Both the position numbers and the translations under genes were made by a program. The notes beneath the pieces were generated by a model that was not told the DNA's origin, ran no database searches, and was given only the letters and a program-made list of their open reading frames with translations. Below are positions 42,980-53,860 of a stretch of DNA of 64,000 bases, piece by piece (position 1 is the stretch's first letter; the number at the start of each line of letters is the position of its first letter). This DNA is from Eutreptiella sp. 'Long Island Sound 2002'. Lineage: Eukaryota; Euglenozoa; Euglenophyceae; Eutreptiales; Eutreptiaceae. The stretch lies in the NCBI GenBank assembly GCA_964036045.1, contig OZ038383.1, forward strand, positions 62,253,725 to 62,317,724, written 5' to 3'.

Positions 42980-44428
42980 ATGACCATGTCCCAACAAACA
43001 TTGTCGCAGCTCGCCTCCTTGCAGTCCCGCCCCGATCCTGCTGCCGACACCTTGGCGCAGTACCAAGCCCTCCCCGTGGCCCAGCACCAATTGGAGGAGG
43101 CAACCTACCAGTTGGGGGCACTGGGGCTGGACGATGTTATGGGACTGGCAACATCCCTCGACCCCTCCCCCGAGGTCATTCACATCGACCTGTGCAGCCC
43201 CTCCCGCAACTGCTATCTTGGGGGGAAGGCCTAGTCCGCAACTTTGTGCAGGGGAACTCCGCTCCCAACTCCCCTCCCTTAAGTTTTTGCATCTGTCCCC
43301 TCAACCCGCCACCATTGACCAACTGCTCAATTCCATGCGTACGAACCCGGTGGGGAACCCCAAGGAGGCCCACGTCCAGGTGTACCCCACCACTAACCTT
43401 GTGTATACCCCTCCCCATTGCGACATGGTGTGCCTGCTGGATCTTGCTCCAGGGGCACCATCTGACCACTCCTTTTCCCCCTTCTCCTGGCACCTCGCCA
43501 GTCCCCGGTGATGGGAGGATTTGGGCATCGCCCCTTTCCATCGCACCATCCCCCCACATGTGCACATCCCCAACATCACCAACCCCACCTTCTAGAGTAC
43601 AACTTCTTTGCAATGGTACCGTGGTGCCTCATGCGCCCCCCCTTCATTTCGAGCGAACCGCCCCTCCGCACCAAACCCCTTCCCGAACCCCCTCATGGGG
43701 TGATGGGCAACCCCGACCCCACCCCGGACAGGGTTCGCCCCTCCCAGCCGCCCCTCAACTTTGTTGATGGGAACTACTACATTGTGCTTTGGGGGCTTGT
43801 GGAAGCACGGGATTGTGAGGTGGGGTGGAACAAGGTGATGAAGGCGTGGGGCAGCCGCGACGAAAAAGTCGTCGCAAAAAATTTTGAGCTGCTGTTCAAC
43901 GCCGCGCGGAGTGAAGATCAGGCACGGGATCCGGATCTCCCGCGGCATTGTCAAAATTAAAGGTCCATGGGGTCGGGGGTCGGGGGGCCTCTTTTCAAGA
44001 AGTTTCACCCCACCACCTCATTGAAAGTGTCCCTCATGTTCGGACACTCCACCCACTGACGCCGGGCAGCGTCATCGTGGCGAGTGTGGGGAGTGGGGCC
44101 TAGCTGCCCCACACCGATGTTGCCACCCACCCCGCCGTGCTCCCCCCCGACAGCAGGGACATCTCGGGGTGCCACCTCACTAGCTTCCTCCGCCTGTCAG
44201 AGGACTACCAGGTGGCGGTGCAGGCGGACACGGCCATGGGGGATGCGGGGCAGGCGCAATGGGGCACCATTAGGCTGTAGAGGAGGGGCATGCTGCTGAT
44301 GGTGGCCACCAGCCGCCACCATGGGATGCGTGCCCTCCCTGACTCCAAGGATGGGCGGCAGGGGGCTCTTTTTAACTTGTGGACCCTTGACCCCCGGCAC
44401 CGCCACCACCAGCCCAACACCACGCACC
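42980..44428 (+). pseudogene. Gene A of the 10.4-kb interval, frameshifted, unrecognised
   Basis: It starts MTMSQQTLSQLASLQSRPDP with a helical segment (AQHQLEEATYQLGALGLDDV). Further blocks lie in other frames: LRSQLPSLKFLHLSPQPATI and HVQVYPTTNLVYTPPHCDMV (about 43,260-43,500), then LNFVDGNYYIVLWGLVEARD and KVVAKNFELLFNAARSEDQA (about 43,750-43,920), then SFLRLSEDYQVAVQADTAMG (about 44,180-44,250) before the nested insertion. At least three frame changes lie in C-rich runs. The gene may resume at 45,640-46,048. No family is recognised. Confidence 0.45.
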
Positions 44429-45626
44429 CCCCGTTGACCTAGATTAAAGTCAATATGGAGGGTGGGCTCGGATGCAGGAGGTGGGGTATGCGGGTGGGGG
44501 GATGAGGGGATGTGGGGGTGCATGGGAGGGGGTGGGGTGAGCGACAGGGAGGAGGGGGGGGAGGGAGGGGGCGTCCACCACCACTCGCCCGAACCCCCCC
44601 CCCCCCCCGCTCAAGCCAAGCTGCAACCCAACCCCCCCCAACCCCCCGCCAAGAAGCGAAAGTTTTCCTTCGAGTCGTCCGACGAGAGTGACGACGGCGC
44701 GATCCCCTGGGGCAAAAAGCCCAAACCCCCCTCTCCCCACCCCACCCCGCACGGCCTACAAAGGCTGTCCCCGCCCCCAAACCCGCCAACCCCCCCAAGA
44801 CCGCCCCCCCCCCCCCCGCGACCAAGACCGACACCCCCAAGACGGACGACCGTCCCACCGATCCGATCGTCGGGACGGTCGCCCGCGTCCCCTACCCCAC
44901 TGGGGTAGAGAAGGGCACCGTCCGCGGTGTCCCTGGGCGGAAGTACATACCCGGGCGGCACCACCCTCGACGAGGTGTCCCCCTCCTTCCTCTTCCCCAC
45001 TCTCGAGGAGGCCGAGCGGTACCGGGAAGAGGCGCGGGCGGGCAAGAAAAAGCTCAAACCCCCCGCCACCACAAACGAAGAGTCTAACCCCCGGAACGCG
45101 AACCCTACCAACGAAACCACTAACCCCACTAACCCCACTAAGCCCCCCTCCGGACCCGCGAAGATGTGGGACCCCACCACGGGGTCCCATGAGGTATGAG
45201 GGCCAGGATAGGGACCCAATGGGCCACACTGGCCATGGACAACATACATGAACGCACACACAATGCCTTACATGTTGCGTTGTTCCATTGTTAGGAGGGT
45301 TAATATTTGGGGAATTGAGTCAATATTTGTGAGATTAACATTAATGTTGGCGACTCTTTGATTTTAAAATTTTCAAATGTTAATCCAAAAATTGAAAACA
45401 AAAATTAAAGCCGAGAGCCATTTTGACATTTTGAAACAACCACATGCGTAGGACCCCCCCACCAATGCCCAGGGGAAAATGACACCCAAGCCCGTAAGGC
45501 AACCCATGGGGGTCATAATTTTAACGGCAAACCCCCTAACCCCCCCTTAAAAATCCAAACTTGAGATTAACGTGTTAATTTTCGGCCAGATATTAACTAA
45601 ATTGCGTTCAATCTAGGCCACTAGGG
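44429..45626 (+). mobile_element. Internal-deletion derivative of the 5.15-kb transposon, 1,198 bp
   Basis: The left TIR (44,429-44,454) differs from that of the full copy at three of 26 positions and the right TIR (45,601-45,626) at four. The left TIR joins almost directly to sequence matching 21,272 onward (GTGGGCTCGGATGCAGGAG), so about 3.9 kb that includes the whole transposase is gone. The exon-3 part of the accessory gene remains (KKRKFSFESSDESDDGA, GTVARVPYPTGVEKGTVRG), with a short deletion after GRKY that breaks its frame. The 3' untranslated region is retained. No clear target duplication is visible. Confidence 0.85.
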
Positions 45627-45639
45627 GCTGGACGCCCCC

Positions 45640-46048
45640 CCCCCCCCAAGAGGCCCTGGCCGTTGCTGGGGATTTGTCGAGCTGGGACTTCCCCAGCGTT
45701 GACCAGGTGTTGTGGGTGGGGGTGGTTGGGAGGGTGGGCTTGTGGGAGGTGGGTGCTGCCCAGGCCCTCTTCGCCGACGCCCCCGAGGCGGCCCCGGCCG
45801 GCCCCCCCACGTGCCCCTTCCACCCCACCTTCCTCTCGCGCTCCGATCTCGCCGTCATGGAGATCGCCGAGCAGAGCATCCTCATCTTCGTGGGGAGCAT
45901 GCACCAAATCGAGATCTGCAAGGGGGACAACGTCGATGCGGAGTCGGAGACCCACTTGCCATGTCAGGCGTTGCCCCCCCGGTGCGGCCGACCACGCTGT
46001 GGCATGTTCTCAACACAGCCCCAGCGTGGCGGTCGCCCAAATGTATGA
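45640..46048 (+). pseudogene. Gene A continuation or separate frame after the nested insertion
   Basis: The frame reads ALAVAGDLSSWDFPSVDQVL and LSRSDLAVMEIAEQSILIFV, then GSMHQIEICKGDNVDAESE. It looks protein-like and follows the nested transposon directly, after a C run. No domain is recognised. Confidence 0.4.
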
Positions 46049-46129
46049 AGGGTGGGGCATGGTCAATCACATGTCCATATGATTGCAAGATGTGCTTGGT
46101 TGTGTGTTTGCCTCCTGCATTGCCGAATT

Positions 46130-46255
46130 GGACGAAATTCACATGAAATTAGCACGAAATTCGTACGAATTTCGTGCGAATTTCCCATGAATGACTGGAT
46201 GTGAATACATAAGCTTATGTGAAATTCGTACGAATTTCTGTGAATTTCGTCCCCT
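46130..46255. promoter_or_regulatory. Palindrome cluster 2, upstream of gene B
   Basis: Two palindromes centred on ATTCGTACGAAT, the first with arms AGCACGAA/TTCGTGCG, and a CATAAGCTTATG palindrome between them (46,208-46,219). Located between genes A and B. Confidence 0.55.
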
Positions 46256-46472
46256 TTGTTCGTTTTATTGTGCTCCATCTTTGCTCCCCCTTTCTCCATT
46301 GGTGCCTTGCACCCTTCTCCCTGTCAGTAGGTACCGTTTCACGCCTGGTCGCTGGACGTTCGCCACCACACCCGGCGCCGATGCGCGCCCCGGCCCCGTG
46401 TGCAGGCGCCCGAGCAGGAGAGCGAGGCGGCCCACGGCACCGGTCGTGGACGGGCCCCGAGCGAGGCTGGCA

Positions 46473-47319
46473 ATGAGCGCAGTGAGGCCTCGCGGCGCTG
46501 TGGACGCACTGCAGCGGAAGCCGGAGTGGGTGGACGTGGCATGGCTTGCCATGCGCTTCCATGTGGGCCCGCAGCGGAAGGGGGGGGTTGACGTCTTTGA
46601 CGTCGAGGGGGAGGAAGAGCCCCCCCACCCCCTCGGCCCGGAAGCGGAAAGCCCCCCCCCCCCACAAGGGGACACCGATGCCCCCCCCCCCCCCCCCAGC
46701 CCAGAAGGCCCCGCGTACGGCCACCGCGGCAGAGCGGGCGGAGCGGGCGGCAGGACGGGGGCAGAGGGGGGCGGTGGGGGAGTGGGTGGAGCAGCAGCAT
46801 CCGCAACGGGCGGGGGCGTTGGAGGTGTGCGTGATGAGCGCGGAGGCCGCCAACCGCGACCTCGAGGCCCGCCTGTCTAGGGCGAACGAGGACAGGCGGG
46901 CCGGCGAGACGCGGCTGGCGGACCTCACCAAGGAAAGGGACCGCCTCGCCGCCAGGGTGAAAACCCTGGAGCGCGACTTGGGGACGGCGCGCAAGGACGC
47001 GGGGGCACCGGCAACGCCACCGGCACAGAGAGGGGAGGGTGCTGAGGGTGCCAAGGGCCCAACTAACGAGAGTGCGGGGGGGGCGGCCAATCCAGCCGGT
47101 ATTCGTTACTTTTTGGCCGGCACGCAGGCATGGCATGCCCAGGATGAGGCAACGGCTGGACAGATGTCGGCCGTCTCGACGGGTTTCTGGATGGCCCTGC
47201 TGGCGAGTGGCCAGTCGGTCAAGGTGGACACCCTGGCGCCCGACATGGCCAAGGTCTCTGCCGCCCACGAGGACGTGGGACGGCAGTACCCCCCCCCCCC
47301 CCCCACCGCCTCACGTTAG
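46473..47319 (+). pseudogene. Gene B: coiled-coil protein, frame broken at a C run
   Basis: It starts MSAVRPRGAVDALQRKPEWV, then WLAMRFHVGPQRKGGVDVFD and an acidic/Pro stretch. At a run of about 17 C (46,680-46,696) the frame must change by one to continue as AQKAPRTATAAERAERAAG. A clear coiled coil follows (about 46,835-47,000: EAANRDLEARLSRANEDRRA, LADLTKERDRLAARVKTLER). The final part is FLAGTQAWHAQDEATAGQMS and FWMALLASGQSVKVDTLAPD, with a Pro run before the stop. Five bases later another frame starts with MDASF. No family is recognised. The homopolymer shift may be decay or a sequencing-length uncertainty. Confidence 0.5.
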
Positions 47320-47324
47320 CGGCG

Positions 47325-47471
47325 ATGGACGCCTCTTTCGTCGAGGCTGTGGAGCAGAGCTCCCAGGGCTCCGCTAGCCGGAGCTCTGCTCCAGGCGGGC
47401 AACAACACCACACTGGCATGCTACCGACAGGGGGAATGGTGGCACACATTACACGCTTGGACTGTCAATGA
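47325..47471 (+). CDS. Start of a following gene, cut by the RT insertion
   Basis: The frame begins MDASFVEAVEQSSQGSASRS and runs only 48 codons. It starts five bases after the gene B stop. In the 5.15-kb transposon the second gene likewise begins MDAS immediately after the transposase body (19,544), so this could be an exon 1 whose continuation was displaced by the RT-bearing sequence that follows. Confidence 0.3.
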   Translation: MDASFVEAVEQSSQGSASRSSAPGGQQHHTGMLPTGGMVAHITRLDCQ

Positions 47472-47579
47472 CACGGCACAAGCGCTGCCAATGTCAGGGA
47501 ACACCGCCCCTGGCGTACAACACGCTAAGCAACTACAAACCACCCTGCGCCAAGCACATATCGCACGCATCAACAAGGA

Positions 47580-50038
47580 TTTTGCACGCTCAGTAGTCCT
47601 GAATCGGACATCCAACGCATCGCAGCACGCATGAACATACCACTCGGCAAACCGGTGAACATTACCGTCCCATACCTCACACCATCACAGCGCGCACCTG
47701 TAGCACAAGTCATCATCAAAATTTTGCGCTCCACGACCTTTTCAGCCCTCGAAAGGAAAACAGTGCGCACCCAGATACGAGTTGTCTCCTCCAGCCCCCT
47801 CAATGTACGTCGTGCATTTGAGTGACATGTCAACAAAGCAGGCCGGATGACCGATTGCCCCCCATGCTTTTGCAACCACACGCACTTACACACATGGCAA
47901 CAAGGAGGGGACGTATGTGTCGTGAACGGACACTATGCATTGCTTCCAATTAACGTCCAACATTACTTAGCCCCCCTCTGTGCATCCGACCCCCTCCCCT
48001 GTGCCGGGACACGCTCTCGCCAAGTTACTTTACAGGCACTTGCGCAGCTTGCACAAATAGGGCATGCGGGCCGAGCCTACACACATCAGTCGATAGGAGC
48101 CCTCGTGCCGCAGGACCAATGGGACGAGGACAGGCTCCTCCGACAACGGGTATGTACTGTTGCACAGGCCTTAAGCTCTGTTGCATACATCCGAATTGCA
48201 GACAAAAGTTCTGCCATGCTGTTTGGCTTCTGTCACCAGTGGGTCTGGGACTCCACGATTGAGTTCTTATCCAATGAGGGATACACACACCAACCACTCA
48301 CACACGCACAGCGCATCCACAAGTCCCTGAAACATATTGTAAAAAAAAAACAGTTGGCCTGCAAATCCGTCATCCGTCCTACCTCTGTTATATCTCATAG
48401 GCAAGGCCAAGTGATGGGTGGGTGAAATGCAGTATATTATGGCGTCCCATAGCTGCTGTCATTGAACCCTAATTCAGCGCTTTTACTTACGCATGGCAGC
48501 ACGCGCATTCCCATTGCTCCTCAAAACTCTCATTTCCGAAATACCAGACTGTTTCTTGGTCCTCCGTATCAGCGATATGACTGATTGGTTTCATGGCCTC
48601 TGTGAATGGGATTGCCAGTGCATTGCAGAAGCAGACTGCTCAGGACAGTTTAACAATATAAAGCCTCAGGACGTCATGACATCCCTCTCCGAGGCAGTCA
48701 CTTGGCTTCAAAAAACACGCCGCTGGTCCGCAGCAGGCATGGTATGGAGCATCCACCGCGACAACAGAAATTTGGACAGGGCAGGCAAGGGTGCATCAGA
48801 CCGATTTTCCACATGGCACACACGGACCTCGAAAACCTGGTTTACTTTTCTCCAATGACAGACACTTCTACACAAGTGTCCGGTCGAGTGTGGGACAGGC
48901 AAGGAGCAATTACCATGGGCGGCCCTTTCAGTGCGGCGGCCCTTTCGTTGCGCAGGCCGCGGACCTCCGCTCAATATGGGGTGTAAAGCAGCGAGTCGAC
49001 CTCATGCGCCGCTTGGGGAGGCTCCAATTCACCGAAAGAGGACACCCGCTATGGCTCACTCCCACAGGAAATACGCTCTCACTATCACAGTTTCGGGACA
49101 ACGTGATGGTGGCAGCACGCGGACCCACAGCCAAATCCACCGTGAAAAGCGTCAAGGACACATGCACAGAAATCTGGGACCTACCAGTCCTATGCCCATG
49201 CAGCACAGACACCGTACACACCTGCATCGAAAAATGTATCACCACCAGCGTCACTGCCATGGGCATCACTGTGCACATACACAACACACACCCACCACTC
49301 ATATACACACAGCCATCTAGTCTCACGAACACTTGGTGCCTCAAGTACTCGGTCACATTGCAAAGCCCATGGGCCCGAGACTATAAACACATTGCCAGCA
49401 TCATTGTCAGCGCTGTCCTCAACGTCCAACCATTTTTGCAATCTTGGCTGGGAATTATAATCAGCATCACAGCGTGGTGCCAGATCTCACTACTCTCAGA
49501 CTACCCACGGTCGGCCGTCCTGCGCGCGCTGCACTCCGCTGTGCCCCGCATTGTAAGCCGTATACCATGGGACGTTGAAGCCACGCAGGCCTATACAGTG
49601 CATATTTTATACCCTCTCCCATTAACACGTGATACTATTTTATATCGGCTGCGTAAGTGGCTACAGGGTCACAATTTATGGTCCAATTCAGCCTATGCGT
49701 CATGGCATGTACCACACGCAGGACCATGCAGCGAGACATGCGCTGATTGGTGCTATGAATTTCCTATAGTATCGCCACACACGCCCCGCACAGATCCTTC
49801 ACAACCCACTCCAGTGGCGCCACCGGCCCGGGGGGAGGGGACTCTGCATTTCCGTTACTGCCATTCCACACATGAACTCTTGATGATATATGGCAGATCC
49901 AGGGGCCAATGCTTAGCGAGAGCATCAGGTGCATACCGCTGCATAGCCCCTGCTTACTTGTCGGTGTCCCACCCACAGGTTGTCTTCGCGTTGCACTCTT
50001 TGCGACAGAAAGGTACCTATGGTCTTTCAAGCCACTGA
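47580..50038 (+). pseudogene. Decayed reverse transcriptase of a protist-type retroelement
   Basis: The blocks, in order, are an N-terminal part (47,847-48,425; a Cys/His stretch PPCFCNHTHLHTW, then DKSSAMLFGFCHQWVWDS), an RT motif-A-like AEADCSGQFNNI with Asp codon at 48,634, a motif-B-like QGAITMGGPFSAAAL near 48,904-48,945, and a motif-C-like SLSQFRDNVMVAA with the Asp codon at 49,097 (RDN where most RTs have xDD). They lie in four successive reading states, so at least three frameshifts separate them. The last frame runs to 50,038 with a Trp/His/Cys-rich tail (HAGPCSETCADWCYEF). The RT call rests on the order and spacing of A, B and C. The resemblance to RTs of dinoflagellate-type elements is from memory. 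Confidence 0.5.
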
Positions 50039-50039
50039 C

Positions 50040-50464
50040 GAGCCATTTTCTTCCTGCGCTTTTGTGTTGATCGCCTCTTGTGCGCACGTGCATAAGCATA
50101 GGCTTCCCCCGGGGGAGGGGGGGCCTAGCTCAACCTTTAACTTCGGGACCACCTGTCCCTTCTAACCTGCACGGCTGTTAATTGTACATTTTTATATACG
50201 AATATATGTACATGCAAGTACTGCCTGCACCCCCCCCCCCCGGCATGGGCAGTTTGAACGACATTTCGGGTACCCCCCACACACACTTTGCGAAATTTTC
50301 TTCAGCACGGTCTGTATCGTAGTTCCTCTCTCTTGTGCCAGTCCTTCTTTTACACTGCCGAGGGGACACGGAGGCCCCATGGAGACCATAATTAGGCAGT
50401 CGCCTGTCACTAGTAATGGTCCTATATATAGCACCTATGGCAACAGTTCCTATCCAGTTGCCGT
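50040..50464. other. 3' flank of the RT remnant, no gene
   Basis: C-rich, then AT-rich with TATATACGAATATATGTACA near 50,193-50,212 and a C run at about 50,230-50,240. Confidence 0.35.
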
Positions 50465-51401
50465 CTATTGCACTTGGTGTGCCAAAGGTAGCAAGGCAAC
50501 CAGCACGGTTGCACATGCAGACCCAACACACGGTGTCACCGGGGGATTCTGCCTTCCAATTGTGGCAGCCCGCCATGAGCACCTGTGCTTTCCCGTCTGC
50601 ACACAGATACACAGGGACTGCCTATCGTTCCCTTCCGTATCTTTAAAACTTACGGTTGCGGCCTTGCGCAGCTCATCATCAAAATTGATTCCTTGGGAGG
50701 CCGCGTAGAGGGTCTCCCACTTTTCACTGCCCCCCAGTAGCCACCAACTAGATAGTTGGTTGTGGCTCGCGGTGACACCAAGCGTGCAATGGACGTACGA
50801 GGCCTCATGCCTTGATGTACCATCCAGTGCGATAGGCAACCAATGCAGCCGTCGGTCCCCGGGCTGCATGATGTCCGAGGGTGGGGGTGGTCGACACTTG
50901 TACAAGTGGCCGATGCGGTCAGGTTGATAGCAGGCCGCACCATGGATGGCCGTGTCGTCTCCTGGCAGTGAACGGGCGGGACTCGGGTAATGCTAGCTGC
51001 CGAAGCATGCCGTACACCTGGTCCCATACCACACCGTACGTCATGCTCCCCACTAGGTACCGCGCCTCTGTCCTAGAGAGGTGCAACGACTGGATCCGCC
51101 AAACGGCCATAGTCAACCTCTCCTCCATGGTGGGCTCAGGCGGGACGGCCAGTACAACTCTTGTTTCCGGAGTAAGCACTATTGGCCCGATGTCGGGGAG
51201 GTACTTGACGGTGTAGGGTGCTGCAAGCTCCTTGGTAACAACTTGCTGGAGCTCTTGTAGGCGCCTCCGTCGCATACGTTCGGCTACCAAATGGAATGGC
51301 TCCTTGGACGGAGCTCCATCACCACGCGGCATCGTGTTTGGTACAAAGCCTGTGAAATTGGGGAGACTTTTATCGGAGGTTTCTACCATCTCCATGCCCA
51401 A
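50465..51401 (-). pseudogene. Minus-strand gene of the 10.4-kb interval, unrecognised
   Basis: It starts MGMEMVETSDKSLPNFTGFV, then a basic helix (FHLVAERMRRRRLQELQQVV), YTVKYLPDIGPIVLTPETRV and an Arg/Tyr-rich part (LSRTEARYLVGSMTYGVVWD). A stop near 50,919 and a frame change separate it from a second block (50,465-50,905) that reads MQPGDRRLHWLPIALDGTSR and WWLLGGSEKWETLYAASQGI. The start codon lies directly beside palindrome cluster 3, divergent from the plus-strand gene at 51,820. No family is recognised. Confidence 0.5.
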
Positions 51402-51414
51402 GGTGACTAAATTT

Positions 51415-51630
51415 GGTGAGATTCACGTGAAATTCGTACCAAATTCGTACGAATTCGGTACGAATTTCACGGGAATGAATGTGTGTGAATACTGAAGATT
51501 CTGTGAAATTCGCACGAAATTCGTACGAATTTCGTGCGAATTTCACGTGAATGAATGTGTATGAATACTGAAGATTCTGTGAAATTCGCATGAAATTCGT
51601 ACGAATTTCGCGGGAATCTGAGCGAATTTT
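51415..51630. promoter_or_regulatory. Palindrome cluster 3 between divergent genes
   Basis: Three tandem units of about 85 bp, each with a palindrome centred on ATTCGTACGAAT, linked by GAATGAATGTGT.TGAATACTGAAGATTCT. The middle one (51,503-51,546) is a perfect 44-nt palindrome with outer arms GTGAAATTCGCACG/CGTGCGAATTTCAC. Its position between diverging start codons suggests a shared control or replication site. That role is inference. Confidence 0.65.
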
Positions 51631-51819
51631 TTCAAAAAAAAACTTGACCCATCCTTTTGCCCTCGTTGGCCCTCACAAAGCAAGCACAGGCTCAAGCTTA
51701 GGGGTTACCGCACACCCGGTCCAATGTTTACTTGTTTTATTTTTTCGGCCGACACTCTTGTGTGGCATAAACGGGACACGGGACCTAGTTGTACAATTGA
51801 CAGGTAAGGCACCGGCCAC

Positions 51820-52557
51820 TATGGCACGCACCATGCTCCAACTAGTTCTAGATGAGGCACGGCTTGCAGCACGAACTTGCACCCGTGCCTCATTAAACAA
51901 TGACAAGGCAAGCAGCAAGGGGAAGGTAAGGATGGAGTGTGCTGCTGCCATCCATTTCATGCGAAACAGGGGTTGGTGGAAGGTAATAGATGCTTGCCTA
52001 CAACACCCCAGTGTGAGGCAGCATCAAGTAGGAGGAAAAAGTTGGGAGTTGGTGTGCAAAACATGGTGGGAGAATTTTGCAAGCATGTGTGTATTCGCTT
52101 GGCGTTCCGCATGGTTTCCGGGGCCAACTTGGGGCGGCTCCGGAACCCTAGCATATCCATGGGCACTGCCCACAATGAGCTCCAGTGGGGCGGACTTCTG
52201 TGGACGCATCTTTGGATGGACGACATGTATTATTTTTCAAAGAAGTGGAGAATCTTCTCAAAGTTCTCCTGCTTTGCCATGGAGGCAAGTCACCGCAGGC
52301 TGAAGCGCATGTTGCGCAATATCGGGGGCCTAAGCCTCCTCCAAGGGAGACTAGGGGTGCAAGTGGTTGTGGACAAACGCACCATGGATGATAGCCTCCG
52401 GTCGCATGGGTGGGATGCGACCAAAAGGGCACAAAATGGGCAAGGGCCCATAAGTGTACAAACGTATGCAAGCCGTACAAGAAGACGGCTTCTAACCGAC
52501 ATGCAGCACCTTCAGACTCTGCAGCGGCGGTTCCGGTGTCGCAAGAAACGGGCATGA
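51820..52557 (+). pseudogene. Transposase-like gene of the 10.4-kb interval, one frameshift
   Basis: The first block (from about 51,820) reads MARTMLQLVLDEARLAARTC and RGWWKVIDACLQHPSVRQHQ. Near 52,040 the frame changes and continues NMVGEFCKHVCIRLAFRMVS, HLWMDDMYYFSKKWRIFSKF, CFAMEASHRRLKRMLRNIGG and a basic end (TYASRTRRRLLTDMQHLQTL, RRFRCRKKRA). The H.W.D.MY and F.ME..HRRLKRML segments look like the last catalytic region (E) and helix of a DDE transposase. The upstream D motifs are not identified, so the class is open. Confidence 0.45.
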
Positions 52558-52664
52558 GATCACAACATGAACCCAGACCATTGTTGCCTGTGGCCAGGGT
52601 GCATGCAGGGATGCATTGGAGAGCGTACCTTGGGTGTTAGGACAAATCAGGGGGTGCACACCGG

Positions 52665-52760
52665 TAACATTTGTGTAAAATCCCGTGAATTCACGTGAAA
52701 TTCGTACGAAATTCGTGCGGATTTTGGACGAACTCACGTGAATTCACTCCGGTGAATACG
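52665..52760. promoter_or_regulatory. Palindrome cluster 4, right subterminal
   Basis: GTGAATTCAC, GTGAAATTCGTACGAAATTC and ACTCACGTGAATTCACT follow the transposase-like gene. A further ATTCACGTGAATATTCACG lies at 52,945-52,964, next to the right end. Confidence 0.55.
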
Positions 52761-52991
52761 CTACAGGCTTGCCGGATTTTGGCACCTCTCGTTTGGGGCG
52801 CGGCTTGGGCATGGTGGATGCTTTTGGGGCGGGACCTTCACTGGATGATGCGTAATGAAGCTGGGGTAAGAATTTTACCCCCTCAAAACCCTCAAGGGAA
52901 CCAAAGATATGGCGTTTCCTCCCGAAAACCTCGAAATTTGGGTCGATTCACGTGAATATTCACGCCCCATTGGAACGGCCACTTATCCCCC

Positions 52992-53009
52992 GTTCACGAA
53001 GGGTACATA
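52992..53009 (-). repeat. Right 18-bp inverted end
   Basis: GTTCACGAAGGGTACATA; exact complement of 42,614-42,631. Confidence 0.8.
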
Positions 53010-53860
53010 CTAACCCCTCCCGCCTCCTTGTTGCCACCCTCGTCGTGCCCCTTATTCCCCTTGCTGTCCCCATTTTCTTCTTTGTCATCCCCATTGATTT
53101 CCACCCCGATTGCCTCCTAGGGCTTTACGGCCGCCTCTTTGTTTTTGAAGACGACCCCCCCCCTCCCCGCACGGTGTGCCCCCGCCACATCTATCTTTCG
53201 CGTTCCCCTCCTCCCCTTGTTCAATGTTCGCCCCGTCCCCGCATTCGCTTTGGACCCTGCAGACACCACGTCCCAATCCACCGGGTTCCACCTCATCATC
53301 CCAATCCCCGCACCAATGTGCACCTACTCAATGTTCCTCCACCCCCCCCCCCCCATCCCACGGCACACACCGCACCATCCCCGGCTCCAGTATCTCCCCA
53401 TGGGGGTCCCCACCCCTTTGCTCCAATGGGGGGGGGCAAACGGCACGGCCTTGCATAGTGGCCTCCTTGTGTATTGCACTCCATTTACGCCCCGAATCCT
53501 CATCTACCCCTTCCCCCAACAACAACGCCATGCGTCATACAACGGTTCAGGCTTCTTTAAATGTCCCCACGAAATTTGGCCTACCTCAACAGCGAATTTT
53601 TTTCTAACATAGCATTTGCATTGTCCTCAAGGCTCAAAGGATGCCATGACGCGGTGCTGTTAGCAGAGTAGCAGCGGACGCCCTCTGCCTTGGTAGCGCA
53701 CTAGGGGCGTTAGGGATCTTGGACCGAGGTACCATAGAGGGCCCCCAGGAGGACCCAAGTTTTCGCGAAGGCTTTGTATTTTGCCGTGCCGTCTTATTGT
53801 CGATCGTCCTAGCAATTTCTGGCCATGCCTCATAAGACTTTGCCGTCCCTTCCCCATGCT
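53010..53860. other. C-rich flank, no gene supported
   Basis: Pro/Ser-coding open frames in a CCCC/TCCC-rich background with C runs at about 53,155-53,163 and 53,341-53,353. No domain. Confidence 0.35.

Larger units (their letters stand above)
42614..53009. mobile_element. 10.4-kb interval with exact 18-bp inverted ends and palindrome clusters
   Basis: TATGTACCCTTCGTGAAC at 42,614-42,631 is the exact reverse complement of 52,992-53,009. If the end is taken as TGTACCC..., TA flanks both sides, which would be a TA target duplication. Palindromes built on ATTCGTACGAAT occur in four clusters (near 42,890-42,930, 46,140-46,250, 51,420-51,620 and 52,690-52,750); I see none elsewhere in the window. 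They fall at gene boundaries. The contents are gene A (+), gene B (+), a minus-strand gene, a transposase-like gene (+), a nested deletion transposon and a decayed RT. The coding parts carry frameshifts, so the interval looks inactive. A single-element origin is inference from the ends and palindrome distribution. Confidence 0.6.

Noticed and set aside
46215-47268. Minus-strand frames of about 290-310 codons opposite gene B
   Set aside because: GC-rich shadow. The plus strand shows the coiled coil and ordinary composition.
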